NCBI GenBank assembly: GCA_963757265.1
Contig: CAVWRA010000011.1
Coordinates: forward strand, 310,001-374,000
Reading direction: 5' to 3'
From: CAIVVT01 sp963757265
Lineage (GTDB): Bacteria; Acidobacteriota; Terriglobia; Bryobacterales; Bryobacteraceae
Length of the DNA stretch: 64,000 nucleotides
Each line of letters begins with the position of its first letter. Position 1 is the stretch's first letter. The position numbers and the translations under genes are program-made. Below are positions 15,917 through 25,165 of the stretch, one piece after another. The notes under the pieces were generated by a model, which worked only from the letters and a program-made list of their open reading frames with translations, was not told the DNA's origin and did not search any database.

Positions 15917-17573
15917 GGCCCGGGCCGCGCTGCTGCTCGTCTCCGCCAGCGCCGCCGCGCTGGCGCTGACGGCCCGGCAGGGTTGGACGCTGTGGTACGG
16001 CGACGCCGAGGCGCACCTCAACATCGCGCGCCGCATTTTTGACAGTCGCACGCCGGGCTATGAGCAGTTCGGCACGGTCTGGCTCCCGCTGCCGCACCTG
16101 CTGATGCTGCCGTTCGTGCAGTCCGACTCGCTGTGGCGCAGCGGCGTGGGCGGGGCCATCGCCGCGGCGCTGTGCTTTATCTGCGGCGGGCTGTTTCTGT
16201 TCTATGCTCTGCGGCGGTTGTTCGGGGCGCCGGCGGCGTGGGCCGGGTTGCTCGTGTGGACGCTGAACCCCAATCTGCTTTACCTGCAGAGCATCCCCAT
16301 GACAGAGCCGGCGGCGCTGGCTTGCGCTTTGGGCCTGGTGTGGGCCATCGCCCGGATAGACGACACCAGGGCGTGGGGCGACGCTGCGCTGGCCGGGCTC
16401 TTCGCGGCTCTGGGCACGCTGGCGCGCTATGAGGACTGGAGCCTCCTGCCGGTGGCCGCTGTGTGCGTCGTCTTCCTGGCCGGCCGGGGGCGCTGGGCCA
16501 GGACGCTGCTGTTCTGTTTCATTGCCGCGCTGGGACCGCTTTACTGGCTGGCGCATAACCGCGTGTTGTATTCCAACGCCCTTGAGTTTTACAACGGCGC
16601 ATGGTCGGCGCACGCGATCTACCAGCGCGCGCTCGATGCCGGCGGCTTCCGTTATCCCGGCGATCACGACTGGAGCACGGCGCTGGTGTACTATCGCACG
16701 GCCGTCGCGCTGTGTCTGGGCCGGCCGCTGCTCTACCTCGGCGCGGCTGGAGTGGCGGCGGCTCTGTTCAGCCGCGCGCGCTGGGCCGCGCTGCTGCTGT
16801 GCACCACGGCCGCTTTCTACGTATTCAGCCTGCACTCGGGCGGCACGCCGATCTTCGTGCCGGGGCTGTGGCCGAACACGTACTACAACACGCGCTATGG
16901 CCTGAGCGCCCTGCCTGCCGCGTGCCTCGGCATCGCCGCGCTGGCCTCGCTGGCGGGGCGCGCGCGCTGGATTCCAGCGCCGCATCGCGGCGCGTGGGCA
17001 GCAGGCGTGCTGGTGCTCGTGGCCGTTTCGCCGTGGTTCCTCCGGCCAGGCATCGACAATTGGATCTGCTGGAAAGAATCCGACGTGAACTCGCGCGACC
17101 GCCGCGCCTGGGCGCGTGCGGCGGCCGAGTGCCTGGCGCCGCGCTATCACACCGGCGACGGCATTCTGATGAGCTTCGGCGATCTCACCGGCATCGTCCG
17201 CACGGCCGGCATCCCGCTCAAGGAGACGCTGCACGAAGGAAACGGTCTCGCCTGGCCCGCGGCGGTTCTCCGGCCTGACATCGCGCTGCATGAGGAGTGG
17301 GCGCTGGCGTTCGCCGGGGACGCGGTCTCGCAGGCACTGGCGCGCTTGCGCACCGGCGCTCCGCAATACGAATGTGTAAGCAGCTTCCCAATCCCTGACG
17401 GGCGGGCGGTCGAAATCTGGAGAAGGATCCACGGCTATGAAAATCCATTTCGTCAAAGCCCATGGGGCGCTGAACGACTTCCTGCTGAGCTGGGCGGGCG
17501 AGGCGCCGCCGGAGGAGTTGCTGGAACGGGCCGCGATCGCCATTTGCCATCGTCACTCGGGGATCGGCGCTGA
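15867..17573 (+). CDS. Integral membrane glycosyltransferase, ArnT/PMT-like
   Basis: About 568 residues. Around ten transmembrane helices occupy the first 400 residues. The early periplasmic loop carries YGDAEAHLNIARRI with the acidic residue expected in GT-C enzymes, followed by WLPLPHLLMLP. A C-terminal soluble part follows residue 400. GT-C transferases use lipid-linked sugars at the outer face of the membrane. The start overlaps pfkB by 50 bp. The 3' end runs 137 bp into the DapF-like gene, in another frame, with no earlier stop, and the last 45 or so residues look non-conserved. Acceptor unknown. Confidence 0.72.
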   Translation: MTSRRDSATTARSPRFEARAALLLVSASAAALALTARQGWTLWYGDAEAHLNIARRIFDSRTPGYEQFGTVWLPLPHLLMLPFVQSDSLWRSGVGGAIAAALCFICGGLFLFYALRRLFGAPAAWAGLLVWTLNPNLLYLQSIPMTEPAALACALGLVWAIARIDDTRAWGDAALAGLFAALGTLARYEDWSLLPVAAVCVVFLAGRGRWARTLLFCFIAALGPLYWLAHNRVLYSNALEFYNGAWSAHAIYQRALDAGGFRYPGDHDWSTALVYYRTAVALCLGRPLLYLGAAGVAAALFSRARWAALLLCTTAAFYVFSLHSGGTPIFVPGLWPNTYYNTRYGLSALPAACLGIAALASLAGRARWIPAPHRGAWAAGVLVLVAVSPWFLRPGIDNWICWKESDVNSRDRRAWARAAAECLAPRYHTGDGILMSFGDLTGIVRTAGIPLKETLHEGNGLAWPAAVLRPDIALHEEWALAFAGDAVSQALARLRTGAPQYECVSSFPIPDGRAVEIWRRIHGYENPFRQSPWGAERLPAELGGRGAAGGVAGTGRDRHLPSSLGDRR

Positions 17574-18264
17574 CGGTTGGATCCTGGTGACGCCGCCGTC
17601 GGGCGACGAGCCGGCCGCCATTCGCCTGTTCAACTCCGATGGCAGCGCAGCTGAGATTTCGGGCAACGGCACGCGCTGTGCCGCGGCCTTGCTCGTGGAG
17701 GCGGGCCTGGCGGAGACTGAGATCGCGATCCGCACCGGCGCGGGCTTGAAGCATTTGCGGCTGATCGCGCGTCGCGAGACGCAGTTCGAGTTCGAGATGA
17801 ACATGGGCGTGCCGCGGATCGAGCCCGGCCATCTGCGTTTCCAACTGCCACTGGCAGGCGGCGCGCGTGAGTGCACGCTGCTGGACGTCGGCAATCCGCA
17901 ATGCGCCTTCTTCGTCCGGGATTTCGACTTCGACTGGCAAACGCTGGGGGCGGAGGTCGAACGCCATCCGCAATTCCCGAAGCGCACGAACGTCAGTTTC
18001 GTGCAGGTGCTCGACCGGCACACTCTCGACGTGCGCTTCTACGAGCGCGGCGCGGGCTGCACCATGAGCTCGGGCACGGGCTCGACCGGCGCGTTCTGTG
18101 CTGCCCTGACGCGTGGCCTGGTGGACAGCCCGGTCAACGTGCGCACGCTCGCCGGTCCACTGTCGTTCCGCTCAGATCAAGACACAGGCGAGGTTTTGAT
18201 GCAGGGGCCGGCCGAAATTGTCGGCGGCGGGGAATTCTACTTCCATAAGAACGAAGGAGAATAG
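17437..18264 (+). CDS. dapF: Diaminopimelate epimerase-like protein with both active-site Cys replaced by Ser
   Basis: 275 residues, normal length for DapF. The fold motifs are present: FVKAHGALNDF, HSGIGADGW, FNSDGSAAE, VGNPQC, RTNVSFV and ERGAG. DapF interconverts LL- and meso-diaminopimelate using two cysteines, one before GNGxRC and one in ACGTG. Here the first is Ser75 (ISGNGTRC) and the second Ser212 (SSGTG); the Glu after ERGAG is Cys208. Either this is a lineage variant with altered chemistry or another racemase/epimerase of the same fold. It starts within the upstream glycosyltransferase gene. The symbol marks the family only. Confidence 0.8.
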   Translation: MKIHFVKAHGALNDFLLSWAGEAPPEELLERAAIAICHRHSGIGADGWILVTPPSGDEPAAIRLFNSDGSAAEISGNGTRCAAALLVEAGLAETEIAIRTGAGLKHLRLIARRETQFEFEMNMGVPRIEPGHLRFQLPLAGGARECTLLDVGNPQCAFFVRDFDFDWQTLGAEVERHPQFPKRTNVSFVQVLDRHTLDVRFYERGAGCTMSSGTGSTGAFCAALTRGLVDSPVNVRTLAGPLSFRSDQDTGEVLMQGPAEIVGGGEFYFHKNEGE

Positions 18265-18265
18265 T

Positions 18266-18601
18266 ATGTCCGATGAACAGTCAGACGTGGAATACCATCT
18301 TGGAAACCCACTTTATCCCATGCCAAAGAGGACGTCGTGGAAATGCGCATGCGGCTGCGATGTGAAGGCTCAGTGCGAGGTCTGCCCTTACTGCGGGAAA
18401 AGTAGGAAGGAGGCCCCGCCACCTCAGCCAACTGGTGAATCCGAAAGCACAAGCCAGCCTCTCCCATTTGATCCCCGCACAGAAATCTCAGCAGATGCCA
18501 GGCACATTGCCAGCAAGATCGTCATGCATTTGTGGATACTTTTCGTCTTGCTGCCCGTCATTATCGGCGTGCTGTTGGCTTTAGTTGGGGTTATTAAATA
18601 G
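18266..18601 (+). CDS. Zinc-ribbon protein with C-terminal membrane anchor
   Basis: 111 residues from the ATG at 18266, with AAGGAGA at the right distance. Residues 27-44 hold cysteines in the pattern C-x-C-x-C and C-x-x-C-x-x-C (CACGC, CEVCPYCGK), typical of a zinc ribbon. A Pro-rich stretch follows, then one hydrophobic helix (about residues 85-108). Its base composition is clearly less GC-rich than its neighbours. It begins 1 bp after the DapF-like stop, so it is in the same transcript. No known family; a small membrane-tethered metal-binding protein. Confidence 0.6.
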   Translation: MSDEQSDVEYHLGNPLYPMPKRTSWKCACGCDVKAQCEVCPYCGKSRKEAPPPQPTGESESTSQPLPFDPRTEISADARHIASKIVMHLWILFVLLPVIIGVLLALVGVIK

Positions 18602-18726
18602 GGGCAATCCTCGTTATCAAAGCCCACCAGCTAATCGCAGGCATCGAAGAAGGCTCTCGGCAAGAGCTGGCGGACGTCAGGGTACGTCGATATGGCATTG
18701 GTGGATCAAACATACCAGCACCCCAG

Positions 18727-18754
18727 AAAAAAGCCCAGGCCTTGCGGCCCGGGC
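18727..18754 (-). terminator. Intrinsic terminator of the Lys/Thr-rich secreted protein gene
   Basis: On the minus strand GCCCGGGCC-gcaa-GGCCTGGGC forms a 9 bp stem (one G-T pair) followed by six T residues. It sits about 30 bp after the stop of the small secreted protein at 18785-18982. Confidence 0.85.
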
Positions 18755-18784
18755 GAAGGGTGCAATGGAATGTGCCGTAGAGTC

Positions 18785-18982
18785 TTACTTCTGGGCCGCG
18801 GGCGCGGCTGCCGTCGTCTTCTTGGCAGCGGTCTTCTTGCCCTTGGTGACTTTCTTGGTTGTCTTTTTGGTCGTCTTGGTGGGCGCCGTGGCCGGTTGGT
18901 CCGAATTCGCCGGAGCCTGCGCGAACGCAAACACCGTGCTCAGCAAGAACGCCATCGTAGCGAGCGTAGCAGTCCTCTTCAT
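18785..18982 (-). CDS. Small secreted Lys/Thr/Ala-rich protein
   Basis: 65 residues from the ATG at 18982, preceded by AGGAGG. The first 22 residues form a signal peptide (TLATMAFLLSTVFAFAQA). The mature part is made of Thr, Lys, Ala and Pro (PTKTTKKTTKKVTKGKK), strongly basic and probably unfolded. Such short Lys-rich secreted proteins are common in acidobacteria and have no assigned role; binding to acidic envelope polymers is a guess. A clear terminator follows. It is divergent from the ROK-like kinase gene. Confidence 0.68.
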   Translation of the reverse strand: MKRTATLATMAFLLSTVFAFAQAPANSDQPATAPTKTTKKTTKKVTKGKKTAAKKTTAAAPAAQK

Positions 18983-19297
18983 GGTCGAGCCTCCTGATTC
19001 AAGTTTTCTGCCGGGCGTCAATCTTTTCTTTGAACTGGCGCCTTCACTAGGGTCAGACGGGCCTCCGCACGTACCGTTCCACAATCCATCGCACCCCCCG
19101 TGAAATGGGGTGGTCCGATCCCCGGTTGGCGGGGGGTGACGCGTGAAATCGCGCCCGATTGCGGCTCACACGTCGCGTTCCGCGCCCGCGAGGCGATCGG
19201 ATCGCGCACGTCTCGCGCGCACCTCTTCGATTGCGGCGGCGCGTGCGAGGGCGCTACTGTGGTGGCCGTCGGCCTTTTCTGGCGGGCGTTCATTTGT

Positions 19298-20698
19298 ATG
19301 CACGACGCAATCACCATTCATCCCAAGTTCAGACCGAGTCTGGATCCGGAGTTCCTTCCAGCCGCGCTGTGGAACGCCGAGTACCGCGCGGCCGTGGCCG
19401 CGGCCGGCGGAGGCGAGAAGCTGGCCATCGCCCTGGAACGGCCGGATGGTTCCATCTCGGTCTATCGCACCGCCGTACTACCGCACTCCGGCGCAGCCGT
19501 GGCGCTGAATGAACGCTATGTCGAGCGCCTGGTGAAATTCCTGTTGTGGCAGCGCGGTGGCTGCCGGCTCACCATCGCCGGAGAGCGCGCCATTGCCGCA
19601 CACATCCGCAATGTTTATTCGCCTTCCGGAGCGCGCGCTTTCGATTTCGACTTTATGGGCGACCGCGTGTATATCCATCCGATGGAGATCCGCGGTGCGA
19701 CGTATGCGGATGCGCCGGAAGAGAAGGAAGCCGGTCTGGCGCTGGGGCGCCATCTGGACGGCTGCCGCATCGGATTCGATCTTGGCGGCAGCGACCGCAA
19801 GTGCGCGGCGTTGATCGACGGCGAACTGGTCTATAGCGAGGAGCTGGGCTGGGACCCCTACTTCAAGACCGATCCGCAGTACCACTACGACGAAATCAAT
19901 GACAGCCTGCGGCGCGCCGCCGCCAAACTGCCGCGCGTGGACGCCATCGGCGGCAGCGCCGCCGGCGTTTACGTCAACAACGAGATCCGCGTCGCCTCGC
20001 TGTTCCGCGGCGTGCCGCGCGAGCTCTTCGACAGCCGTGTGCGCAGGTTGTTTTTCGAACTGCAGCGGGCCTGGGGCGGGATTCCTTTCGTGGTGGTGAA
20101 CGACGGCGAGGTGACCGCGCTGGCCGGATCCATAGCGCTGGAGGACGGCGCGGTACTGGGCGTCTCGATGGGCACCAGCCAGGCGGGCGGCTACGTCACG
20201 CCGCAAGGCAACATCACCGGCTGGCTCAACGAACTGGCCTTCGTGCCGATCGACTACCGCCCGAGGGGGCCGCTGGACGAGTGGTCGCGTGATCATGGCG
20301 TGGGCGCGCAGTATTTTTCGCAACAGGCCGTCAACCGCCTGCTGCCCGCGGCGGGCATCGCGTTGGCGCCGGAGATGCCGCTGGCCGAAAAGCTGGTGGA
20401 GACTCAGAAGCTGATGGCCGCCGGCGACCCGCGCGCCCGGGCGGTCTACGAGTCGATCGGCGTCTACCTGGGCTACGCCATCGCCCAGTACGCAGACTTC
20501 TACACGCTGCGGCATGTGCTGGTGCTGGGCCGCGTGCTGACCGGCGAGGGCGGTGATGTGATTATTTCCACCGCCCGACAGGTCCTGAAAGAACAGTTCC
20601 CCGAGGTTGCGGAAGCCCTGCGGCTACATGTTCCCGGCGAGAAAGAGAAACGCCACGGACAGGCGGTCGCCGCGGCCAGCCTGCCCTCAATTCGATAA
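19298..20698 (+). CDS. ROK-like sugar kinase
   Basis: 466 residues from the ATG at 19298. The phosphate-binding DLGGSDRK motif is at 161-168 and GVSMGTSQAGG further on matches the second phosphate loop of actin-like ATPase-fold kinases. FVVVNDGEVTALAG is like the catalytic-Asp segment of ROK and hexokinase proteins. The first 150 residues are an additional domain I do not recognise. Phosphorylation of a sugar is likely. It is followed after 18 bp by a PIG-L deacetylase, which fits amino-sugar metabolism. The frame stays open upstream, but the added sequence looks noncoding. Confidence 0.72.
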   Translation: MHDAITIHPKFRPSLDPEFLPAALWNAEYRAAVAAAGGGEKLAIALERPDGSISVYRTAVLPHSGAAVALNERYVERLVKFLLWQRGGCRLTIAGERAIAAHIRNVYSPSGARAFDFDFMGDRVYIHPMEIRGATYADAPEEKEAGLALGRHLDGCRIGFDLGGSDRKCAALIDGELVYSEELGWDPYFKTDPQYHYDEINDSLRRAAAKLPRVDAIGGSAAGVYVNNEIRVASLFRGVPRELFDSRVRRLFFELQRAWGGIPFVVVNDGEVTALAGSIALEDGAVLGVSMGTSQAGGYVTPQGNITGWLNELAFVPIDYRPRGPLDEWSRDHGVGAQYFSQQAVNRLLPAAGIALAPEMPLAEKLVETQKLMAAGDPRARAVYESIGVYLGYAIAQYADFYTLRHVLVLGRVLTGEGGDVIISTARQVLKEQFPEVAEALRLHVPGEKEKRHGQAVAAASLPSIR

Positions 20699-20716
20699 GC
20701 CTAGAGAGTGGAGTAG

Positions 20717-21574
20717 ATGAAGATGCAGTTTCACAATCCCGACGCAGACGTGTTCGTCCCCGATGGGATCGCGCCCGACGCCGCACTCGCGCGCAGCACG
20801 CACCTGTGCGTCAGCGCCCATCAGGACGACATCGAGATCATGGCCTACCATGGCATCGCCGAGTGTTTCGGCCTGCCGGACCGCTGGTTCAGCGGCGTCG
20901 TCGTGACCAACGGCGCGGGCAGCCCGCGTTCGGGCATCTACGGTCATTACACCGACGAGCAGATGCAGAGCGTCCGCCGCCAGGAGCAGCGCACCGCGGC
21001 CTATGTGGGCGGCTACGCCTGCATGGTCCAATTGGGCTACCCCAGCTCCGCGGTGAAGGACCCGCACAGCGACACGGTGGTCGCGGATCTGTCGGCCATC
21101 TTCGCGGCCGCGAAGCCAGGGGTGGTCTACCTGCACAACCTCGCCGACAAGCACGAGACCCACGTCGCCGTGAGCCTGCGCGCCATCGCCGCGCTGCGCC
21201 GCCTGAGGCCGGCCGACCGTCCGCACAAGGTTTACGGCTGCGAGGTGTGGCGTGATCTGGACTGGCTGTCGGATGACGTCAAGCAGTGTCTTCCCGCGTC
21301 GAAGTACCCCAATATCGCCGCCTCGCTGGTGGGTGTTTTTGATTCGCAGGTCAGCGGCGGCAAGCGCTACGACCTGGCCACCGCCGGGCGCCGCTTGGCC
21401 CACGCCACCTACTACGCCTCGCATGCCACCGACACCGAGACGGCGCTGAACTTCGCCATGGACCTGACGCCATTGGTCGCGGATCCAACCCTTGCCATCG
21501 CGCCCTACGTGACGGGCTTCATCGACAACTTCAAGGCGGATGTCGAGAAGTACCTGTCGCGGCTCATGGGATAA
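20717..21574 (+). CDS. Cytoplasmic PIG-L/LmbE family deacetylase
   Basis: 285 residues without a signal peptide. The metal motif is SAHQDDIEIMAYHG near residue 33, where the family consensus has HPDD. YLHNLADKHETHVAV carries the later His residues. PIG-L enzymes deacetylate N-acetyl sugars or related conjugates. The gene follows the ROK-like kinase by 18 bp and should be co-transcribed, so the two may use the same amino sugar. It differs from the exported PIG-L protein at 3953-4708 in its location and motif. Substrate not known. Confidence 0.84.
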   Translation: MKMQFHNPDADVFVPDGIAPDAALARSTHLCVSAHQDDIEIMAYHGIAECFGLPDRWFSGVVVTNGAGSPRSGIYGHYTDEQMQSVRRQEQRTAAYVGGYACMVQLGYPSSAVKDPHSDTVVADLSAIFAAAKPGVVYLHNLADKHETHVAVSLRAIAALRRLRPADRPHKVYGCEVWRDLDWLSDDVKQCLPASKYPNIAASLVGVFDSQVSGGKRYDLATAGRRLAHATYYASHATDTETALNFAMDLTPLVADPTLAIAPYVTGFIDNFKADVEKYLSRLMG

Positions 21575-21598
21575 TTCGCCGCGCCGTTTCAGAGCCGC

Positions 21599-21616
21599 GA
21601 CCGCAAGGGAGCGGTC
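21599..21616. repeat. Short intergenic palindrome
   Basis: GACCGC-aaggga-GCGGTC forms a perfect 6 bp hairpin in the gap between the PIG-L and CPBP genes. It may be a weak terminator or a REP-type unit; there is no T run. Confidence 0.35.
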
Positions 21617-21750
21617 CCGCCAAGCCGTGCCGTTCCGTCGCCGGCCCTGATCGCGCCCGCCGCCGCTTCGCTATCCTGGGGAGAACGAAGGCCCTGGCGG
21701 ACGCGAGTGGCCAACGCGTGTTTCAGGGGCGGAAATCAGCGGTTCCAGCC

Positions 21751-22722
21751 ATGCCGGAAGAGGCAATCAGCAGTAACGAAGGCAGTGCCGGAGAAGCCCT
21801 GCCGGAGCGGCCTTCGGCGGTCGGACTCCTGCTGCGCGCCGGCTTTTTCATTCTGCTGATCTGGATCGGCATGAACCTGTTCGGCTTGTTCCTCTATGAG
21901 ACCTTCGGCTACTTTCCGGCAGCCACGCTGAGCCCGTTCGCGGCAGCGGCGCTGGCCAGCGCCATGGTGGTCCGGATTTACGAGCGTGGCCGGCTCGCGG
22001 ATATCGGAATGGGCTGGAGCCACGCCTCGGCCCGGCAGTTCCGGCACGGGCTGGCGGCGGGCGCGGCCGCCGCGGCGCTCGTGACCGGCGCGGCGTTGAT
22101 GTTGGGACTCGCCACGTGGGTGAAGAACCCCGACCCGGCAGCCGCCTTCGGGTTCGAGAAGCTGCTCTTCGTCGCCACCCTGCTGCTGTTCGGCGCGGTG
22201 GGCGAGGAGCTGATGTTCCGCGGCTACGCCTTCCAGTTGCTGGCCGGGGCCTTCGGCTTCTGGCGCGTGACGATTCCCTTTGGCGTCCTGTTCGCTCTGA
22301 TGCACCTGGGCAACCTGGATATCGGCTCGCCGGCTTCGCCGGGCCACTCCGCGCTGTTCAGCGTGAATTGGGCGAAGCTCGGCCTGGAATGGCTGGGTAT
22401 CGCCAACACCGGCCTGTGGGGCGTCCTGTTCTGTGCCGCCATGTGGCGCAGCGGGGCGCTGTGGCTGCCCATTGGTCTGCACTTCGGCTGGAACATCGTC
22501 CTGCCTCTGGCCGGGGCGCGGTTGAGCGGGTTTACACTGGTGTTGACGGGCTACGAGCTGAAGTGGACCTCGAGCGTCTGGCTGAGCGGAGGCGAGTATG
22601 GCCCGGAAGGCAGCGTCCTGACCACCCTGGCCTGCGGTGTGCTGCTGATCTGGCTGTGGCGCAGCCGCCTCGAGCGCCAGCCCTCCCTGCTGCTGGATGC
22701 CCGCCAGGAGCCTCCGGGATGA
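21751..22722 (+). CDS. CPBP family intramembrane metalloprotease
   Basis: 323 residues from the ATG at 21751. About eight transmembrane helices. The family motifs are complete: EELMFRG with Glu152-Glu153 (motif 1, EExxxR), FALMHLGN (motif 2, with His), and GLHFGWN (motif 3). CPBP proteins include Rce1-type proteases; in bacteria their substrates are mostly unknown, with roles in bacteriocin immunity or envelope protein cleavage. The stop overlaps the next gene start (ATGA), so the two are coupled. A GTG at 21718 is a possible alternative start. Confidence 0.86.
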   Translation: MPEEAISSNEGSAGEALPERPSAVGLLLRAGFFILLIWIGMNLFGLFLYETFGYFPAATLSPFAAAALASAMVVRIYERGRLADIGMGWSHASARQFRHGLAAGAAAAALVTGAALMLGLATWVKNPDPAAAFGFEKLLFVATLLLFGAVGEELMFRGYAFQLLAGAFGFWRVTIPFGVLFALMHLGNLDIGSPASPGHSALFSVNWAKLGLEWLGIANTGLWGVLFCAAMWRSGALWLPIGLHFGWNIVLPLAGARLSGFTLVLTGYELKWTSSVWLSGGEYGPEGSVLTTLACGVLLIWLWRSRLERQPSLLLDARQEPPG

Positions 22723-23555
22723 AGCCGGCCAGCGCCGCCCTGCTGCTTGCTCTCGTGCTTCCACCGTGCGCGCCGGCTCAGGCGCCGGTCGATCAGAAAG
22801 GCAAGGAGGACCAGGTCCGCCGGCTGACCGACGAGGAGAAGCTGACGCTGATTCGCGGTCTGGCCGCCGAATACGCCAAAGTGAAGACCTTTCTGCCTCA
22901 TTCCACGAAACCCCTTAGGTACAACGCCGACGGTACCTACGACAAGGCCGGCTGGCGCGCGGCAGGGACTGAATTCGGCCCCGTGGCGCGCATCGACGAG
23001 CTGGTCCAGGTGACTCGCGTGGACATCGAGGACGACCAGATCGTCCTGACCATCAACGGCGGCTTCAAACCCAAGGGCAAGTGGTATCAGCACGTGGAGA
23101 TGGGCGGCGGCGTCGGCGGGACCGCCACGCAGCCCGTCACTAACAAGGACACGCGCCGTTTCGGCACGACCATCGCGCTCGAATGGAAGGGCCGCATCCC
23201 GCCCTCGATCACGCCTTCCGATGTAAAGAAAATCCTGAAGCCCGTTCTCGACTTCGAGCAGCGCAGCGCCTCTGAGGACTACTTCGCCGCGCTGCCCAAG
23301 GAGGTCCAGGAGGCCATCAAGGCCAAGCGTGCCGCCGTGGGCATGAGCCGCGACCAGGTTCTGCTGGCCATGGGCGTGCCCCGCGACAAAGTGCGTGAGT
23401 CCAAGGACGGCCTCGAGACCGAGGACTGGATCTATGGCCTGCCGCCCGGCCGCATCACTTTCGTCACCTTCGCCAACAGCAAGGTCATCCGCGTAGAGGA
23501 CGCCTACGCCGGGCTGGGCGGCTCGACGGCCCCGCCGTTGAAGCCTCCGCAGTAA
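22719..23555 (+). CDS. Secreted protein with C-terminal BamE/SmpA-like domain
   Basis: 278 residues. A signal peptide (SAALLLALVLPPCAPAQA) covers the first 21 residues; the Cys may be by chance since no clear lipobox is present. The middle part (residues 30-200) contains beta-rich sequence I do not recognise. Residues 205-265 (IKAKRAAVGMSRDQVLLAMGVP, then EDWIYG and VTFANSKVIRVED) have the G-M-x-x-x-Q-V-x-x-x-x-G-x-P pattern of BamE/SmpA domains, which fold beside outer membrane assembly proteins. It overlaps the CPBP protease gene by 4 bp (ATGA). An envelope function is likely. Confidence 0.72.
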   Translation: MKPASAALLLALVLPPCAPAQAPVDQKGKEDQVRRLTDEEKLTLIRGLAAEYAKVKTFLPHSTKPLRYNADGTYDKAGWRAAGTEFGPVARIDELVQVTRVDIEDDQIVLTINGGFKPKGKWYQHVEMGGGVGGTATQPVTNKDTRRFGTTIALEWKGRIPPSITPSDVKKILKPVLDFEQRSASEDYFAALPKEVQEAIKAKRAAVGMSRDQVLLAMGVPRDKVRESKDGLETEDWIYGLPPGRITFVTFANSKVIRVEDAYAGLGGSTAPPLKPPQ

Positions 23556-23665
23556 CGCGTTCGTCACCTACCAGAGCCGAAACTCTGCTGGAAATGGCCG
23601 CGCCGCGGCGGGCTTTGATATCCTGAGTCTTGGGACTTCTAATTCACTAGAGAGGATCATTCTGC

Positions 23666-24679
<1,014 letters not shown>

Positions 24680-24731
24680 GCTCCGTCGCGCCATCCGCCG
24701 GCTTACTCGCCGGCTCGTCTGACTATCTGAA

Positions 24732-24765
24732 CGGCCCCGCCCGCCGGCGCGTGTGGGGCCGTTTG
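24732..24765 (+). terminator. Probable terminator after gap
   Basis: CGGCCCC at 24732-24738 and GGGGCCG at 24755-24761 form a 7 bp stem with a GC-rich loop, followed by only a short GTTTG run. Plausible but weak for an intrinsic terminator. Confidence 0.5.
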
Positions 24766-24880
24766 TGCATCCGCACGCGTCGCTTTAGGCCAACCGCATA
24801 ACGTCCCGCTGCCCTGTAATCCGTTGACAACCCGTTCCGCGGTCTGACCGGAGTTGGATAGACTCGATAAGCATGCACCT

Positions 24881-25060
24881 GGCCCGGATGTTCCACCAAC
24901 AATCGGCTACGGCGCGCGATAGGGCCGCATCTACTTCGTTGCGCTCGGTCGCCGTCCTCGACGTACCGCCAAGTACGCCTGCGGGCGGCTCCCGTCGCGC
25001 GCCTTGTATCTGCAGCCCTCTCATCGCGCCTCGCTCTGATCGTGGCGCAACATCCGGGCC
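24881..25060. repeat. 180 bp inverted-repeat element, copy 1
   Basis: One of three copies in the window. The ends GGCCCGGATGTTCCACCA and (reverse complement of the right end) GGCCCGGATGTTGCGCCA match at 16 of 18. The interior is close to copy 2 along its whole length, including the segment GCGCGCGATAGGGCCGCATC. It contains no gene. It lies between gap and a GT87-like membrane protein gene. Confidence 0.85.
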
Positions 25061-25165
25061 AGCGGTTGGGAAACGGTTAGAAGCCTCTGAAGTCCTTGCC
25101 AACGGTCAGTGTCCGGCAATCGCCTCGAAGAGACTGAGCTGGAAAGCCAGTCGAGGGACCGCCCG

